DNA of 64,000 nt from Bremia lactucae. Its lineage: Eukaryota > Oomycota > Peronosporomycetes > Peronosporales > Peronosporaceae. The notes under the pieces were generated by a model. It was not told the origin of the DNA and did not search any database. It was given only the letters and a program-made list of their open reading frames with translations. The translations under genes and the position numbers were made by a program. Positions 22,464-32,815 of the stretch are shown in pieces. The stretch's first letter is position 1; every line of letters begins with the position of its first letter. The DNA lies in the NCBI RefSeq assembly GCF_004359215.1, contig NC_090613.1, forward strand, positions 1,441,382 through 1,505,381, written 5' to 3'.

Positions 22464-23345
22464 TAACACGGTCAACGCCGTCGTCATCCTTCTGCATGAG
22501 CGCGCTGCCGATTGCAAAATTCCTTGCATCGCAGACGACTCTAAAGGGCTTATCTGCGTCTGGCAATGCCAAGCCTGGTGCCTCTACAAGAGATTGCTTC
22601 ACTGATGTGAACGCATTATCTTGTTCTTTTAGCCAAACCACTCTGCGTTCTTTTAAGGAGTTCATATGATGGTATAGTTCGCTCAGCATATTTCTTGCTA
22701 TACTTATGCAAGTAATAAGCGAGCTCTATACATTGGCACAAATCCTTCACATGCCGTGGGATTGGCCATTCCTCTACCGATTTTACCTTGTCTGGGTCTG
22801 CTCGTACACCATGCGTACCTACAATGCAGCCCAGCGAAGGTGTCTCGGGGACCCCAATGACGCACGTTTGCAAGTTACGTACAATTGGGTGTCTTCCAAG
22901 TCTGCTACACAGCGTCTTAATGACGCTTGTGTGAAAATATTGCGGTCAGACCGTCCTCGGTCCTACTATGCACAAAAACATCGTCAAAATAATGGGGCAC
23001 ATAGGCACGGTGCTGACGCATCACGTGAATCACCACTCGGTTGAATGTTGCTGGTGTGATTTTGAAACCTGAAGGCATCACAAGCCACTCCCAAAGCATA
23101 CTGGTTGGAGTGCTTACTGCCGTTTTGGCTACATCGGACTTTCTAATGAGTACCTGATAGTAGTGGTAGTAGCCATCCTTTAAATCCAACGCAGAAAAGG
23201 TAGTTGACTTTCCCATGGAGTTCAACCAGACATCTTTCCGCGGGATTGGCGTTTGCGCCGGAATGTTTGCCGTGTTCAGCTTATTGTAAGCATGAACCAC
23301 CCGCCATTCACCTGTGGCTTTACGCACACAAAGGTCGGGCTGCAT
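22464..23345 (-). pseudogene. Reverse transcriptase and RNase H start of element A
   Basis: Frames 23345-22917, 22873-22616 and 22689-22363 give the RT fingers/palm and connection. TPIPRKDVWLNSMGKSTTFS and LDLKDGYYHYYQ hold the first catalytic Asp, WLVMPSGFKITPATFNRVV the substrate-binding region, and HYFDDVFVHSR the YxDD box. The thumb and RNase H start (FRVVCDARNFAIGSALMQKD) follow. At least two frame shifts are visible, one right after the YxDD box. Confidence 0.85.
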
Positions 23346-23474
23346 TGAGGCGATTTGCTCTCACGCACAAGTCCCGCCTTAGGTCGCTTGTCGATGAGCT
23401 CATCGATATAATCGACTTGTTCTTCGGCAACGGGCATTGCCTGGTCACACAATATTTGGTGCCAGGTTTGAGGT

Positions 23475-24470
23475 CTATCTCGTGCCCGATGCCCTTATCT
23501 GCTTGTAGGCGGCTCGGTGCTTCTTCTGCAAACACATCGCGATATTTCTCAGAACCTCAAAGAACAGACTGTCTCTTAAGGTATCCCAGCCTTGAGCAGC
23601 GAACCGATTCTTTTTGTCCGTTTCTAAGACGCTCTCGCCCATTGTGGACGACGAGCAACAGTCCACCAAGATCTCTCCTGAAGCTGGTGCGACTACTTCG
23701 TGGATCTTTACTTCCTTTAATTCGGCAAGCAACAGATTCCACGACATCTCCGGGAGATTTACTATCTCCTCGGCAAATTTAAAGACTTGCCGAAGCACCT
23801 CAACTGAGTATGCCTCCGCAATTTTGTCTGTGACGGCCTTGAACACCTCGTTCGAAGGCCCGTCCTCTTTATTATAGACTGATTCAAAGGTCACTCGTTT
23901 ACACTCCTGGCTAACGCACCCTTTACAACCGCACCAGGCTCTTGGCTTTGTGCCGGTTTATGCGACGCATGACTTCCTGTCAGCTCGCTGTCTACTGCCA
24001 CAGGCTCTCGGCTCTGTGCAGGACACTCGGACGCATGACTGCTTGTCATCGTCCTTTTCTCTACCTCAGTCTCCACGAGCTGGGTAGGAATTGGTGACGT
24101 CTGACATCCCGTCAACGCACCCTCAACTGTGTTCGACACGACAACAGTTGCATACGCCTCTCGCAGGAGCACATCATATCCGGTGTCCTGCGTAGAGTTC
24201 GCAACTGTGCGTGTACGCCAGTCTATCCATGGTTGGTACTTTGCCAACCATGGCATGCCTAGGATGAGGTCATACGGACTCTCCATACCTAGCACTGTGA
24301 AGTTCTCCTCACAAGAAAAGTCACTGAAGCTGAAGGCGAGTTCTAACTGAACTCCCTCAGCTTAACGAGCGCGCCGTTCGCTAAACGAACGGTCGCCTCC
24401 TCTCGCTTGCCATCCTGGCAAAGCGACTCAAACATCGCCGCTCTCTTTCTTAGAGCCGCGCGTTTCACAA
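23475..24470 (-). pseudogene. Protease and linker of element A
   Basis: Frames 24295-23891 and 23894-23475. LGMESPYDLILGMPWLAKYQ is the second, flap-distal part of a retropepsin as in gypsy elements of this type; the catalytic DSG lies in the degraded stretch upstream. A serine- and proline-rich linker with an imperfect 12-15 residue repeat (SHASECPAQSREPVAV, then SHASHKPAQSQEPGAV) leads towards RT. Confidence 0.7.
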
Positions 24471-24654
24471 GATTTTGTGATGCATTTGAATCCACTGGGA
24501 GGGTCACCACCTGGTCATAGCCTCTTACTTGAGCGCTATAGACCAGCAGGGTTGAGGTCCGAAATTTCGAGACCTCAGGGCTATGCTACCCATTTGTTCC
24601 ACAACTCTGAACTTAGGGTAGCTTCAGAGTCCGCGTCAGTAGGGCATCCCGCCC

Positions 24655-25743
24655 CTACTGCGCTCCTGCATTTCCCGACCCCTTAGTGGTCGATGCAGAA
24701 CTCATGCGTCTCGTGCGCTGGTTCTTGCCATCGCCCTTTGGGTAGGGAGTCCTCATGCTGGGCGTCTTCGGCCCAGCAGGGACCCTGGCATAGCAGCGAG
24801 CCATAATATGGCCGCGCTTGCCGCATTTATAACAGACCACGTCTGCGTTGCCCAACACCATGGGAGTGGCATCTGACCTCTCGGCCGACGGCTTATACCA
24901 AGCTGTGCCGTGGCACTGTTGTAGGATTGCTCCTCAACCAAGACAATTTGGATTGCCTCTTCCAGCGTCTACGGCACCTTTCTGTAAAGGTCCTGTCGCG
25001 ATGGGCCATGCCGTAGTCCGCTCATAAACGTGGGCACCTTAATGTGCTTCGGAATCGGACCTACGCTAATGGACGCCGACAGCGAGCGCATCTCATGCAC
25101 ATACTCTTGCAGAGATCGCTTCGCCTTTCGCGCTCCAAAGAACCGCGCCTGAAGCAACACTTCGTTGTTCGGCAGCTGGTACATGGCGCGAATTTTGCTT
25201 AAAGATCGCCTATGCAGAGAACGCCTTTCTATCTGCCATAAGCGCCGAGTAAACCAACTGAGGCCTTACTGCGCAGATGCGACATGGCGTACGACACCAT
25301 CCGGCTGTCGTCCTCGATGAGCTGCGCGACACCACATTGCTCCACGGCTAAAAGCCAGTGGACAATCGTGTGCGCCGCAGTTCCATCGAACTTGGGCCGG
25401 TCCATCCGAATGGCCCTCGGCTGATGCGGCCTGGCAGAGAGCATCTCAACAGTCCTGTTGAGAGCCTCGCTCCGAGCCTGCTATGCCTCAGCTCATTCTG
25501 AGTCTAAGTGACGGACTCCGCCGCAGCATGGCCCTGTGCCTCGGACGCGGCCCTCCGCTGTCCGAGCACGAATGCCTCAAACTGCTCCAACTGAGCAACA
25601 TGTTGCTCAGGAGGACTACCCAGGAGCCTGGCCAGGGCTTGTTCACCAAGTCCCTGCGCCATTAGCCCTGCCACCTCCCGATGATGTTCGGAGAGGTGGG
25701 GAAAATGAGCCCAATCAATATTGAGGCTCATCCTCACGTACAC
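24655..25743 (-). pseudogene. Gag of element A
   Basis: Frames 25743-25504, 25444-25229, 25184-24969 and 24861-24655. The third shows the retrotransposon gag helix set (LQEYVHEMRSLSASI). The last has a perfect CCHC zinc knuckle, CYKCGKRGHIMARC, for RNA binding. Stops or shifts separate the pieces. Confidence 0.8.
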
Positions 25744-25773
25744 ACGCAGAGATGCGGGTCGTGGGGAAATTTT

Positions 25774-25785
25774 CTAGTGCTACCA
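25774..25785 (-). other. Primer-binding site of element A
   Basis: TGGTAGCACTAG lies two bases inside the 5' LTR on the coding strand. The same TGGTAGCACTT start follows the LTR ends at 51759 and 55686, so all these families seem to use one tRNA primer. I could not assign the tRNA. Confidence 0.55.
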
Positions 25786-25787
25786 AG

Positions 25788-26290
25788 TGTAGGCGGGCAC
25801 GTCGTAATGCGGCCACACACTCTAGCACAGCGAGGAAGCGGTTAAATCAGCTTCTCTTGCGTGCAGTGAGGCAGTTGTATAGGGCGCGTTAGCGGCCTCA
25901 CCCAACGCACTAAGTACTTTGATCGTCAAAGTACTCACGGGAGCGGTAATCCGGCTCCTCGAGCGCACTTATCAAGTAGAAAGTAGTTTTCAGACTGATT
26001 TATATTTAATCGCCTATTTTTACCAATCAAAATGTCATCTCTATAGATAGCACTAATATGTATTGCGAGCGTATCTTTCTAGATACCTCGCGTAACGGAT
26101 GACGCTAGGCGTTATCCCTTCTAATGTGAATGCACCCATGTGCGTCACATGCACAAGGCTTGCTCACAAATGTGAACTACACACGAGTGCTGGGTCTAAT
26201 TACTTTAATTTAGAAAATGACCATCCCGTAAGTACACCAAGTGTACTTAACGGGGAGTGTGTAACATTAGGGCAACTTTAGCCCGTTACA
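25788..26290 (-). repeat. 5' LTR of element A
   Basis: 503 bp, TGTAAC to CTACA on the minus strand. It agrees with 15746-16247 and 32177-32750 but lacks the last 280 bp. At 25913-25935 it carries a perfect 10-bp stem with a 3-nt loop that is absent from both relatives. Confidence 0.85.
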
Positions 26291-27045
26291 AGTGCTCAGT
26301 GACATATAGTGACCTAAGTGCTTTCTTCGAGTTGCTGATATCTGTTGAAAAATCTTCTTGTCAACGGCTTATTAAGAGAGTCAGTACACACAGAAGTCGA
26401 CGAGAAGATTTTTAAACAAGTATTAGCAACTTAGATGCGTACAAAGTTCCCCTTGGTATCAAAATCCAGTTGACGACGCCACAGCTCGAGTGCAAAATAA
26501 ACAAACAAACGATCTGGGCAGCTTGCAAGAAACGCCGCTCGCTCTATTTGTTGCACGGATACTCAAATCCTGTTAAAATCTATTTGCCTTGTAATTTGGC
26601 TGCTTCCCGAATTTTGCAAATGAGCACTGCGAGCATTTTTTTCGAATTTTAATCTTCATGTTCGGCACTTGCTTCACAAGTAGCCAACAAGTGCAGCTAC
26701 CCAAAATACTGCGGCTGCGAGTGCATATTTTAGCCTGATGCGCCATCGCTCTTCACATCTATAGCAATAATTATTCTTTTCATCCTGCCACTGTTTCTCG
26801 AATTGTCAGTGGCAATTCGTTCGAAACCAGACATGCGCGGCTCTCGAACTTTAGTCCTCACCCACGAGTTGACTTGAGTGAGCGCATGCTGAAGCACCAA
26901 AGCTGCCTTAGTGCTTGCATATTCTCTCTTTTAGTAGACGCCAAGAGGCTATCGCCATCACGGACGTTTCTATTGGGGAAGAGTGATGATCAGTAAGTTG
27001 CTTTTAGTGTGGTTAACATAGATTTCGACCCAGATCTCTGTCAAA
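26291..27045. other. Intergenic region upstream of the first GT71-like gene
   Basis: 755 bp between the LTR and the glycosyltransferase ATG. Short frames (60 codons) show no features. It probably holds the promoter of the gene at 27046. Confidence 0.4.
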
Positions 27046-28839
27046 ATGCCACCGAAGCGCACCTCTTCTCGTTATGGATCAACACAGACGCCACCCAATA
27101 CTCCTCAAGGTGCTCTTCGCGTGCGCATATTTATACTCTACTCTTGTATTGGGCTGTATTTACTGGGCACCGTGATGTGGGGCATCGGTCCCAGCGCCTC
27201 GTTCTCAAATTTCGGCAAAGGTGCCAACGTTCACTGGAGGCGGCAGTTGCGACGGCAAAAATGGAAAGACACGTACGATAATAACGTTGGCATGACAATC
27301 AATAGGAATTGGATGGAACAGCTCTTAAAAATGGACAGACCGCCTGAATTGCGCTGCATCGGCTGGAAACAGACCGATAGTTGTAACCTCCCGGCAACGG
27401 AATTGCCCACGCGAGATCGAGGCTGTGACCAGTTTGTACGTGGTGGAGCCGGAGGTTATTGTGTCATGGAAGATGATGCTACGGGACAGAAAGTTGAGGT
27501 CATGCATACAGCGTGTGGGACACTTTTCCCTAGTGTGGCGATAAGTTGTCGCCATGGAAGCGACTTTGTACGCTTTCAATGGCAAGTGGCAAAACTTGCC
27601 GCAGCGATCCAACACGAGAGAGAAAGTGCGGTTCACGATGATAATTTGAAACGTACGAGACATCGTGAGGGCATTGTGATGGTCATTTATCCAAAGCTTT
27701 TGGTGAGTGCATATGCTTCGATTCGTACGTTGCGGGCGATTAACTGCACACTGCCAATCGAATTATGGTATTGTGCGTTTGAAATGGATATGGGAAACGG
27801 GACCTCATTGCTGGATGGCATTCCTAAGAAATTACAACAAGATTATGGCCCGGTGACGCTACGTGCCATTATAGATGCGCAAGTAATAGGCTTTAACTCG
27901 AAAGTGTATGCTATCACCAATAGTGAGTTTGAACATGTCCTCTTTTTGGATTCAGATAACGTCGCTGTCCGAGATCCAAGTTATCTATTTAACCTGCCGG
28001 AGTTTGAGCAAACTGGAGCAATTTTCTGGCCGGATTTTTGGCATCCAGGTCACACAATTTTCAACATTCATGATGACTCGTTGCTATGGGAGCTCCTTGA
28101 CATGCCGTTTATCGATATGTTTGAGCAAGAAAGTGGGCAGCTATTGATCGACAAGACGAAGTGCTCGGCACCACTGCGGATGCTTAACCTCTTGGCTTTT
28201 CATGACCCTAATTTATTCTCTCGATACAAGTTGACGCATGGTGATAAGGATCTTTTTCGCCTTGCGTGGCTCAAGACAAACTCCCCATTTCATATGATAG
28301 CATACCCACCAGGAATCGCTGGTACAGTGCGCGCGACGAAATTCTGCGGTATGTCAATGGTCCAGTATGATACAACTGGACAGGCATTGTTCTTGCATCG
28401 TAATGCTAGAAAGATAACCGGAGGAATCGAAGCAGAGAACACACCAGACGAGAAAATCTGGACGCATCTGCAACGTTTTCGTTATCGTGCTTCTTCGCTT
28501 GAGGTGCGAGATCTTAAGGCAACGGTCAAGTCGCACCTAAAATCTAGTATTAAATATATGGTGGATGCCTCACTGAAACCGTCGGATGTTTTGATAATAT
28601 CGTACCAGCAGCTGTGCAAGAAATACAGTATCCAGATTTATGGTGCTTCTCCGGAGTTTCACAAAGCTCAGTGGTGCTACGGCCAGCCAACTGTCACTGC
28701 ACCCATGTACAAGACCAGTTTGTTGAAAGAGACGGCATTTTTCGGCTTGGAGGATATATTGTTAAATTTTGCGAATGACGCGGTAACATTGTTGTCAAAA
28801 TCGGCAGTAGAATATATCGCGGATAGTATTGTATATTAA
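27046..28839 (+). CDS. GT71-like alpha-mannosyltransferase (MNN1/MNN2 type), type II membrane protein
   Basis: 597 aa, intronless. A short basic tail is followed by a membrane anchor (about residues 26-48) and then a lumenal part, as in Golgi glycosyltransferases. A cysteine-rich stem (RCIGWKQTDSC and GGYCVMEDDATG) precedes the catalytic domain. That domain starts at GIVMVIYPKLLVSAYASIR, and the DxD box is HVLFLDSDNVAVRDPSYLF, typical of Mannosyl_trans3 enzymes that use GDP-mannose and Mn2+. FWPDFWHPGH and HGDKDLFRLAWL follow, also seen in GT71. A C-terminal 120-residue extension is unassigned. The diverged paralog lies tail-to-tail 282 bp downstream. Role in glycoprotein or cell-wall mannan building is inferred. 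Confidence 0.8.
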   Translation: MPPKRTSSRYGSTQTPPNTPQGALRVRIFILYSCIGLYLLGTVMWGIGPSASFSNFGKGANVHWRRQLRRQKWKDTYDNNVGMTINRNWMEQLLKMDRPPELRCIGWKQTDSCNLPATELPTRDRGCDQFVRGGAGGYCVMEDDATGQKVEVMHTACGTLFPSVAISCRHGSDFVRFQWQVAKLAAAIQHERESAVHDDNLKRTRHREGIVMVIYPKLLVSAYASIRTLRAINCTLPIELWYCAFEMDMGNGTSLLDGIPKKLQQDYGPVTLRAIIDAQVIGFNSKVYAITNSEFEHVLFLDSDNVAVRDPSYLFNLPEFEQTGAIFWPDFWHPGHTIFNIHDDSLLWELLDMPFIDMFEQESGQLLIDKTKCSAPLRMLNLLAFHDPNLFSRYKLTHGDKDLFRLAWLKTNSPFHMIAYPPGIAGTVRATKFCGMSMVQYDTTGQALFLHRNARKITGGIEAENTPDEKIWTHLQRFRYRASSLEVRDLKATVKSHLKSSIKYMVDASLKPSDVLIISYQQLCKKYSIQIYGASPEFHKAQWCYGQPTVTAPMYKTSLLKETAFFGLEDILLNFANDAVTLLSKSAVEYIADSIVY

Positions 28840-29121
28840 AGGACCCCTAGCTTGCAAAAGTATGTAAATATCTTATATTGACATAATGACAACAGAAATT
28901 GTCGGAGTTGCACGCAATGATATGGAAATGAAGATTTTAAAAGAACTTGCACTCTAAGAAGGTACGGATTAAGTTTCGTAAAGTATTTCAAAGCTCCTGG
29001 ACTGAAATAGGCATCAGAAATCGATGACGCAATCGAAAATATCATGCTTTACTGTATGTAAATGCTTCAATACTGTTGATGAAATTGCTTCTGCGATAAA
29101 AAATCTCAAAGTCTGTCAAGA

Positions 29122-30960
29122 TCAGTTGACAAGATCGTTCGGCTCCTTTTTATTCGTTCGAGTGATTTGTGCGGCATTCATCGCATACCTGCGCAAGTCT
29201 GTCTCGAGGTTACTAAAGCTTAAATTTGCAAAAGGTTGAAAGTAAAAGTATTTGTTTTTCATCATCATATCCACCACACCATAGCATGTCTGGCCCTTTG
29301 GGAATCCATCAAGAGCTACATGTACGTCAATCTTGTAATGGTTTCTCTCTGGTGCCGTACGAAAAGAAAGCAGATGAGTCCAATAGATTGCATCAGGATA
29401 CCCATCGACTTCCGGAATATCCAAAGTGGGCATGAGCGAAATTGAGGCTTTCTTTAATTTCTCTCTAGTTTCCTCGATCGTGTGAATGACGCGTTCATTA
29501 GATTGGGATAGCAGCCGTTCTGGAGTCACAGGAAGACTTGTGGCAGTCTTAGGATGCACTCGTTTCAATTCGCCTGTGAGCTTGCGGGTATTTCGATGTA
29601 GGAATAAAACGTCGCCATAAATGTCGTGTTGTGCCATTGCAATACCGCAAAACGAATTATTTATAGCCTTACCAGCAACAGCTGGGGGCACGTCTATCAT
29701 GTAAAAAGGTAACTTGAGTTTTAGCCAAGCAAGTCGAAACAAATCTTTATCTCCGTGCACCAATTTTAGATTTTTGAAAAAGTTGGGCGTATGAAAGGAA
29801 TAAAACTTGACCAATTCAAGCGCAGCACCATGTCGTCGCCGGTCAATAACCAATTGTCCACTTTCCTGTTCAAACATATCGACAAACGCTTGATCAAGCA
29901 GCTCCCACAGCAACGACTGGCTGTGGATGTTAAAAATCGAGTGTTTTGGATGCCAAAAATCCGGCCAAAAAATTGCACCAGTGTCTGTAAACTCCTGCGA
30001 TTCAAACAAAAAACTTGGATCTCTGACCGGCACATTATCCGAGTCAAGAAATAAAATACTATCAAAGTGACTGTGATAAATTGCAAACACTTTTGCATCA
30101 AACCCTATCGCCTTCTTATTAATAATTTCACGGAACGTCACATTCCTGTGCACTTGCGCAAGTTGGCGCAGCGGTGCCATCGAATAAGGAGCTGCGTCCA
30201 TCTCTTTTTTTCGGTACCATAGCTCAATCGGCAACGAGCACAGCAAGACTTCTCGAAGCGCTCGGATTGACGCATAGGCACTCGGCACAATTTTTGGGTA
30301 CACTACCATTACAATTCCCTTCGACTCTTTTTCTGAGTTCTTGATTATATTTGGCAGAAGGAAGGTAGAGTTAAGCGCTTTGCTTATTGCATCATTCGCA
30401 ATTATTGGAAAATTGAAAAAAGGTTCAGCATCGAATCACCGAAATTGGCCTCCCGAGCGCACGCTTCGGCAATATCTTTGCATGACTCGAAATCTCTCCT
30501 TGGTATGCTTGTCCTCCACCTCACAGTATCCTGACTCCATGTAAGGCACCAGCATGTGACATGGTTTGTCTAATTGTGGCAACCTCGAGCCGTAAGGACT
30601 GCAACTATCTGTCGCTCGCCAGCCGACGCATCGGAATTCTCGAAGTCTCTTTGGACCTTCTGGCAACATTTTCACACTGCGAGCGTGCTCTTCCGCTTGT
30701 GCTGCTTCACTGGCCACTGATTGGAAGTTTGATATTGCTTGAATAGTGTCGAGAGCTCTATGCTTAGACCAAAATACTACCACGAATCCGCAAATGTACA
30801 GGATACCGCAGTAAAGTATCAGACGTGACCACCGATTCGATAAAGCCGATGAAATTGTTTTGGGTTTATCATGGTGATGCAGTATTAATGGAAGTGGAGT
30901 TAGCGAGGCAAGGCTCGAACGGAGGCGGCTTGAACTTTTGGCCATTGCACCGCTTCGCAC
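29122..30960 (-). pseudogene. Second GT71-like mannosyltransferase, interrupted by an in-frame TGA
   Basis: Paralog of the gene at 27046, convergent with it. Frame 30960-30436 holds a basic tail, an anchor (about residues 45-66) and the cysteine-rich stem (RCVGWRATDSC). A TGA at 30436-30438 stops it. The same frame continues without any other break into the catalytic domain (GIVMVVYPKIVPSAYASIR, SILFLDSDNVPVRDPSFLF, HGDKDLFRLAWLK) and ends at 29122. At the stop, copy 1 has an arginine codon, so CGA to TGA is a simple explanation. A 54-nt intron (GTGATT to AATAAG) would restore the frame but has a poor acceptor and would remove residues that copy 1 keeps. The region after the stop could still be expressed separately. 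Confidence 0.72.
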
Positions 30961-32176
30961 AGAGACACTGGCTGTATAAGTTGAACAAGGTAACGTAAAT
31001 TGTGTATTTACATTTTATGGAACAAATTTGTCAGAAAAATAAATTGAAGGTTTTTTAAGTTCGAATATGATTTAAATTTATATAAAAATAATCACTTTTC
31101 GCTAACCACCATTTTAAGAACTATTTAAAATATTAGGATTGAACGTACTTTCTCTCGCATTCCGACGAACGCTGTAGCGGAGAAACCTCGCTCCTAAAGT
31201 CAGAGGAAGACTTTCAGGCTCAGAGAGTCACTTAGAGACCGAAGGAAACATCAAAAAGCGTCATAGATTGATCGTCGAAAGCTCGTTTCAGCACGCAATG
31301 CCACCAATATCTTCGGCAGTCCAGCATGCTAACATTTTACTATGGCCGAGTAGTCTATTGAATTTATGGCTTTAACAACTCAGAGTCGCAAACCATTAAA
31401 GCTTAGGGAATCCTTGTTTAAGGGATTCATGGGTTCGTAGAACCAAGTGGTAACTAGCGCCCTTGGGATATACTTTAGAAAGGCTTTTATCTCTTACAGA
31501 CCAATGCGCAAGCCTTAGAAAAGAACTTAACGCTTTAAAATCAAAAGGCAAAATGCACTTTATTCAATTATTTAAATCTAAGAACCTTACCCTAGCTAAA
31601 TTAAAATAGATTTTGGCCGCCGGATTTATATCTGGCGGCGACTACATTTGTTACCCAAAATAAATGGGATTTATGTAACTAACTATTTTAGAATAGGATA
31701 AAAGGGTATTTAACCCATAAAGTAAATTTACCACAACAACGGTTCTCCTACCGATATGTGCGCAACGAAGTGCCAAACCCTAATCTTTCAATTTTATCGA
31801 CTTGCGTTCATAGATTCGTTTAACATATCCGTAGCATCGTTGTCCCTGATGGCATTCACTGAAAAGGTTAAATGTACTGAGCGCTAAACACTGCTCGAGA
31901 GGTGTCGGAAACTTGAAAATCTTTCAGCAGTCCAATGACCGTCACTACGCCGCAAGAATTAAGCTTTTTTAATGACATGCTGCAGAAGCCTCAATCCATC
32001 GCCTCGTTTCGGTTTAAAAACAGAAAATTTTTGTGCAGGCGACTTAGCAAATCACATTTTTTTTTAATCATTACCACTGCTAAAGGTCAATGTTCACGCG
32101 ACGAAGAGCGACAAGAATGAGTTTTGACAATATTCGCCATTCAACGCAAAACGATTTATTTTTACGCCAGCGCAAG
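30961..32176. other. Intergenic region with repeat remnants
   Basis: 1.2 kb without a supported gene. A stretch at about 31165-31255 resembles 51405-51480 (GCGGAG...CCTCGCTCC...GTCAGAGGAAGACT...GAGAGTCACTTAG), so an old LTR remnant is likely. The rest is AT-rich. Confidence 0.5.
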
Positions 32177-32815
32177 TGTAACAGGCTAGAGTTGCCCTAA
32201 TGTCACACAGTTCCCGTTAAGTACATTAGGTGTACTTAAGGGGATAGTCAATTACTAAATAATAGTAATTAGACCCAACACTCGGGTGTGGCGCACATTT
32301 GTGACCAACCCTTGTGGATGTGATGCACATGGGTGCATTCACATTAGAAGAGATGACGCCCAGCGTCATCCGTGATGACGGCTAGCGTCATCCGTTACGC
32401 GAGGTATCTAGAAAGATACGCTCGCAATACATATTAAGTGCTATCTATAGAGATGACATTTTAATTGGTAAAATAGGTATTTATATTTGATACGATTAAA
32501 TATAAATCAGTCTGGAAACTACTTCCTACTTGGTAAGTGCGCACGAGGAGCCGGATTACCGCTCCCATGACGACACTTAACCAGAGTACTTAGTGCGTTG
32601 GATGAGGTCGCTAACGCCCACTACAACTACCTCACTGCACGCAAGAGACGCAGGTTAAACCGCTTTTTCACTCTGCTAGGGTGTGTGTCTAAGTAGAGCG
32701 TGGCCGCATTACGACGTGCCCGCCTGCAGTATTAGTTATAATTAAGTTAGCATTAACAGATAGAAAGAAGAGAAACTTCATTATATTAATACAGTAATCA
32801 TTTGACCCTCTTTAA
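32177..32815 (+). repeat. Truncated LTR of the element A family
   Basis: Starts TGTAACAGG and follows the 3' LTR of element A in reverse complement to about the base matching 15650. It then jumps straight into the 5' flank of the duplicated gene. Its U5-side end and the 375-bp spacer present in the left arm are missing, consistent with one deletion. It contains a tandem doubling of a 20-bp unit near 32350-32395 (GATGACG...CGTCATCCGT). Confidence 0.8.

Larger units (their letters stand above)
19869..22593. repeat. Second copy of the 2.8-kb direct duplication inside element A
   Basis: Matches 17058-19867 with a constant offset of 2811 up to about 22303. A 155-bp inverted piece follows, and from 22462 the match resumes with an offset of 2726. 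The few substitutions are clustered in the first 170 bp and in the inverted part. It contains the second integrase (20617-21915) and antisense ORF (19922-20796). Confidence 0.9.
15466..26290 (-). mobile_element. Ty3/gypsy-type LTR retroelement A (minus strand), with internal duplication
   Basis: The element reads on the minus strand: 5' LTR (25788-26290), primer site, gag, protease, RT, RNase H, integrase with GPY/F-type tail, antisense ORF, polypurine tract, 3' LTR (15466-16247). The domain order RT-RNase H-integrase is that of Ty3/gypsy. A 2.7-2.8 kb part (integrase and RNase H end) is present twice in direct orientation, joined by a single N at 19868. Without it the element would be about 8 kb. 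Frames of gag and pol are broken in many places, so it is probably dead. I did not find a convincing target-site duplication at its ends. Confidence 0.9.

Noticed and set aside
15437..26305. AGTGCTTAGTGAC and AGTGCTCAGTGAC outside the two LTRs of element A as a target duplication
   Set aside because: They are not at the same distance from the LTR ends and are too long for a Ty3/gypsy target duplication; probably chance or an old remnant.
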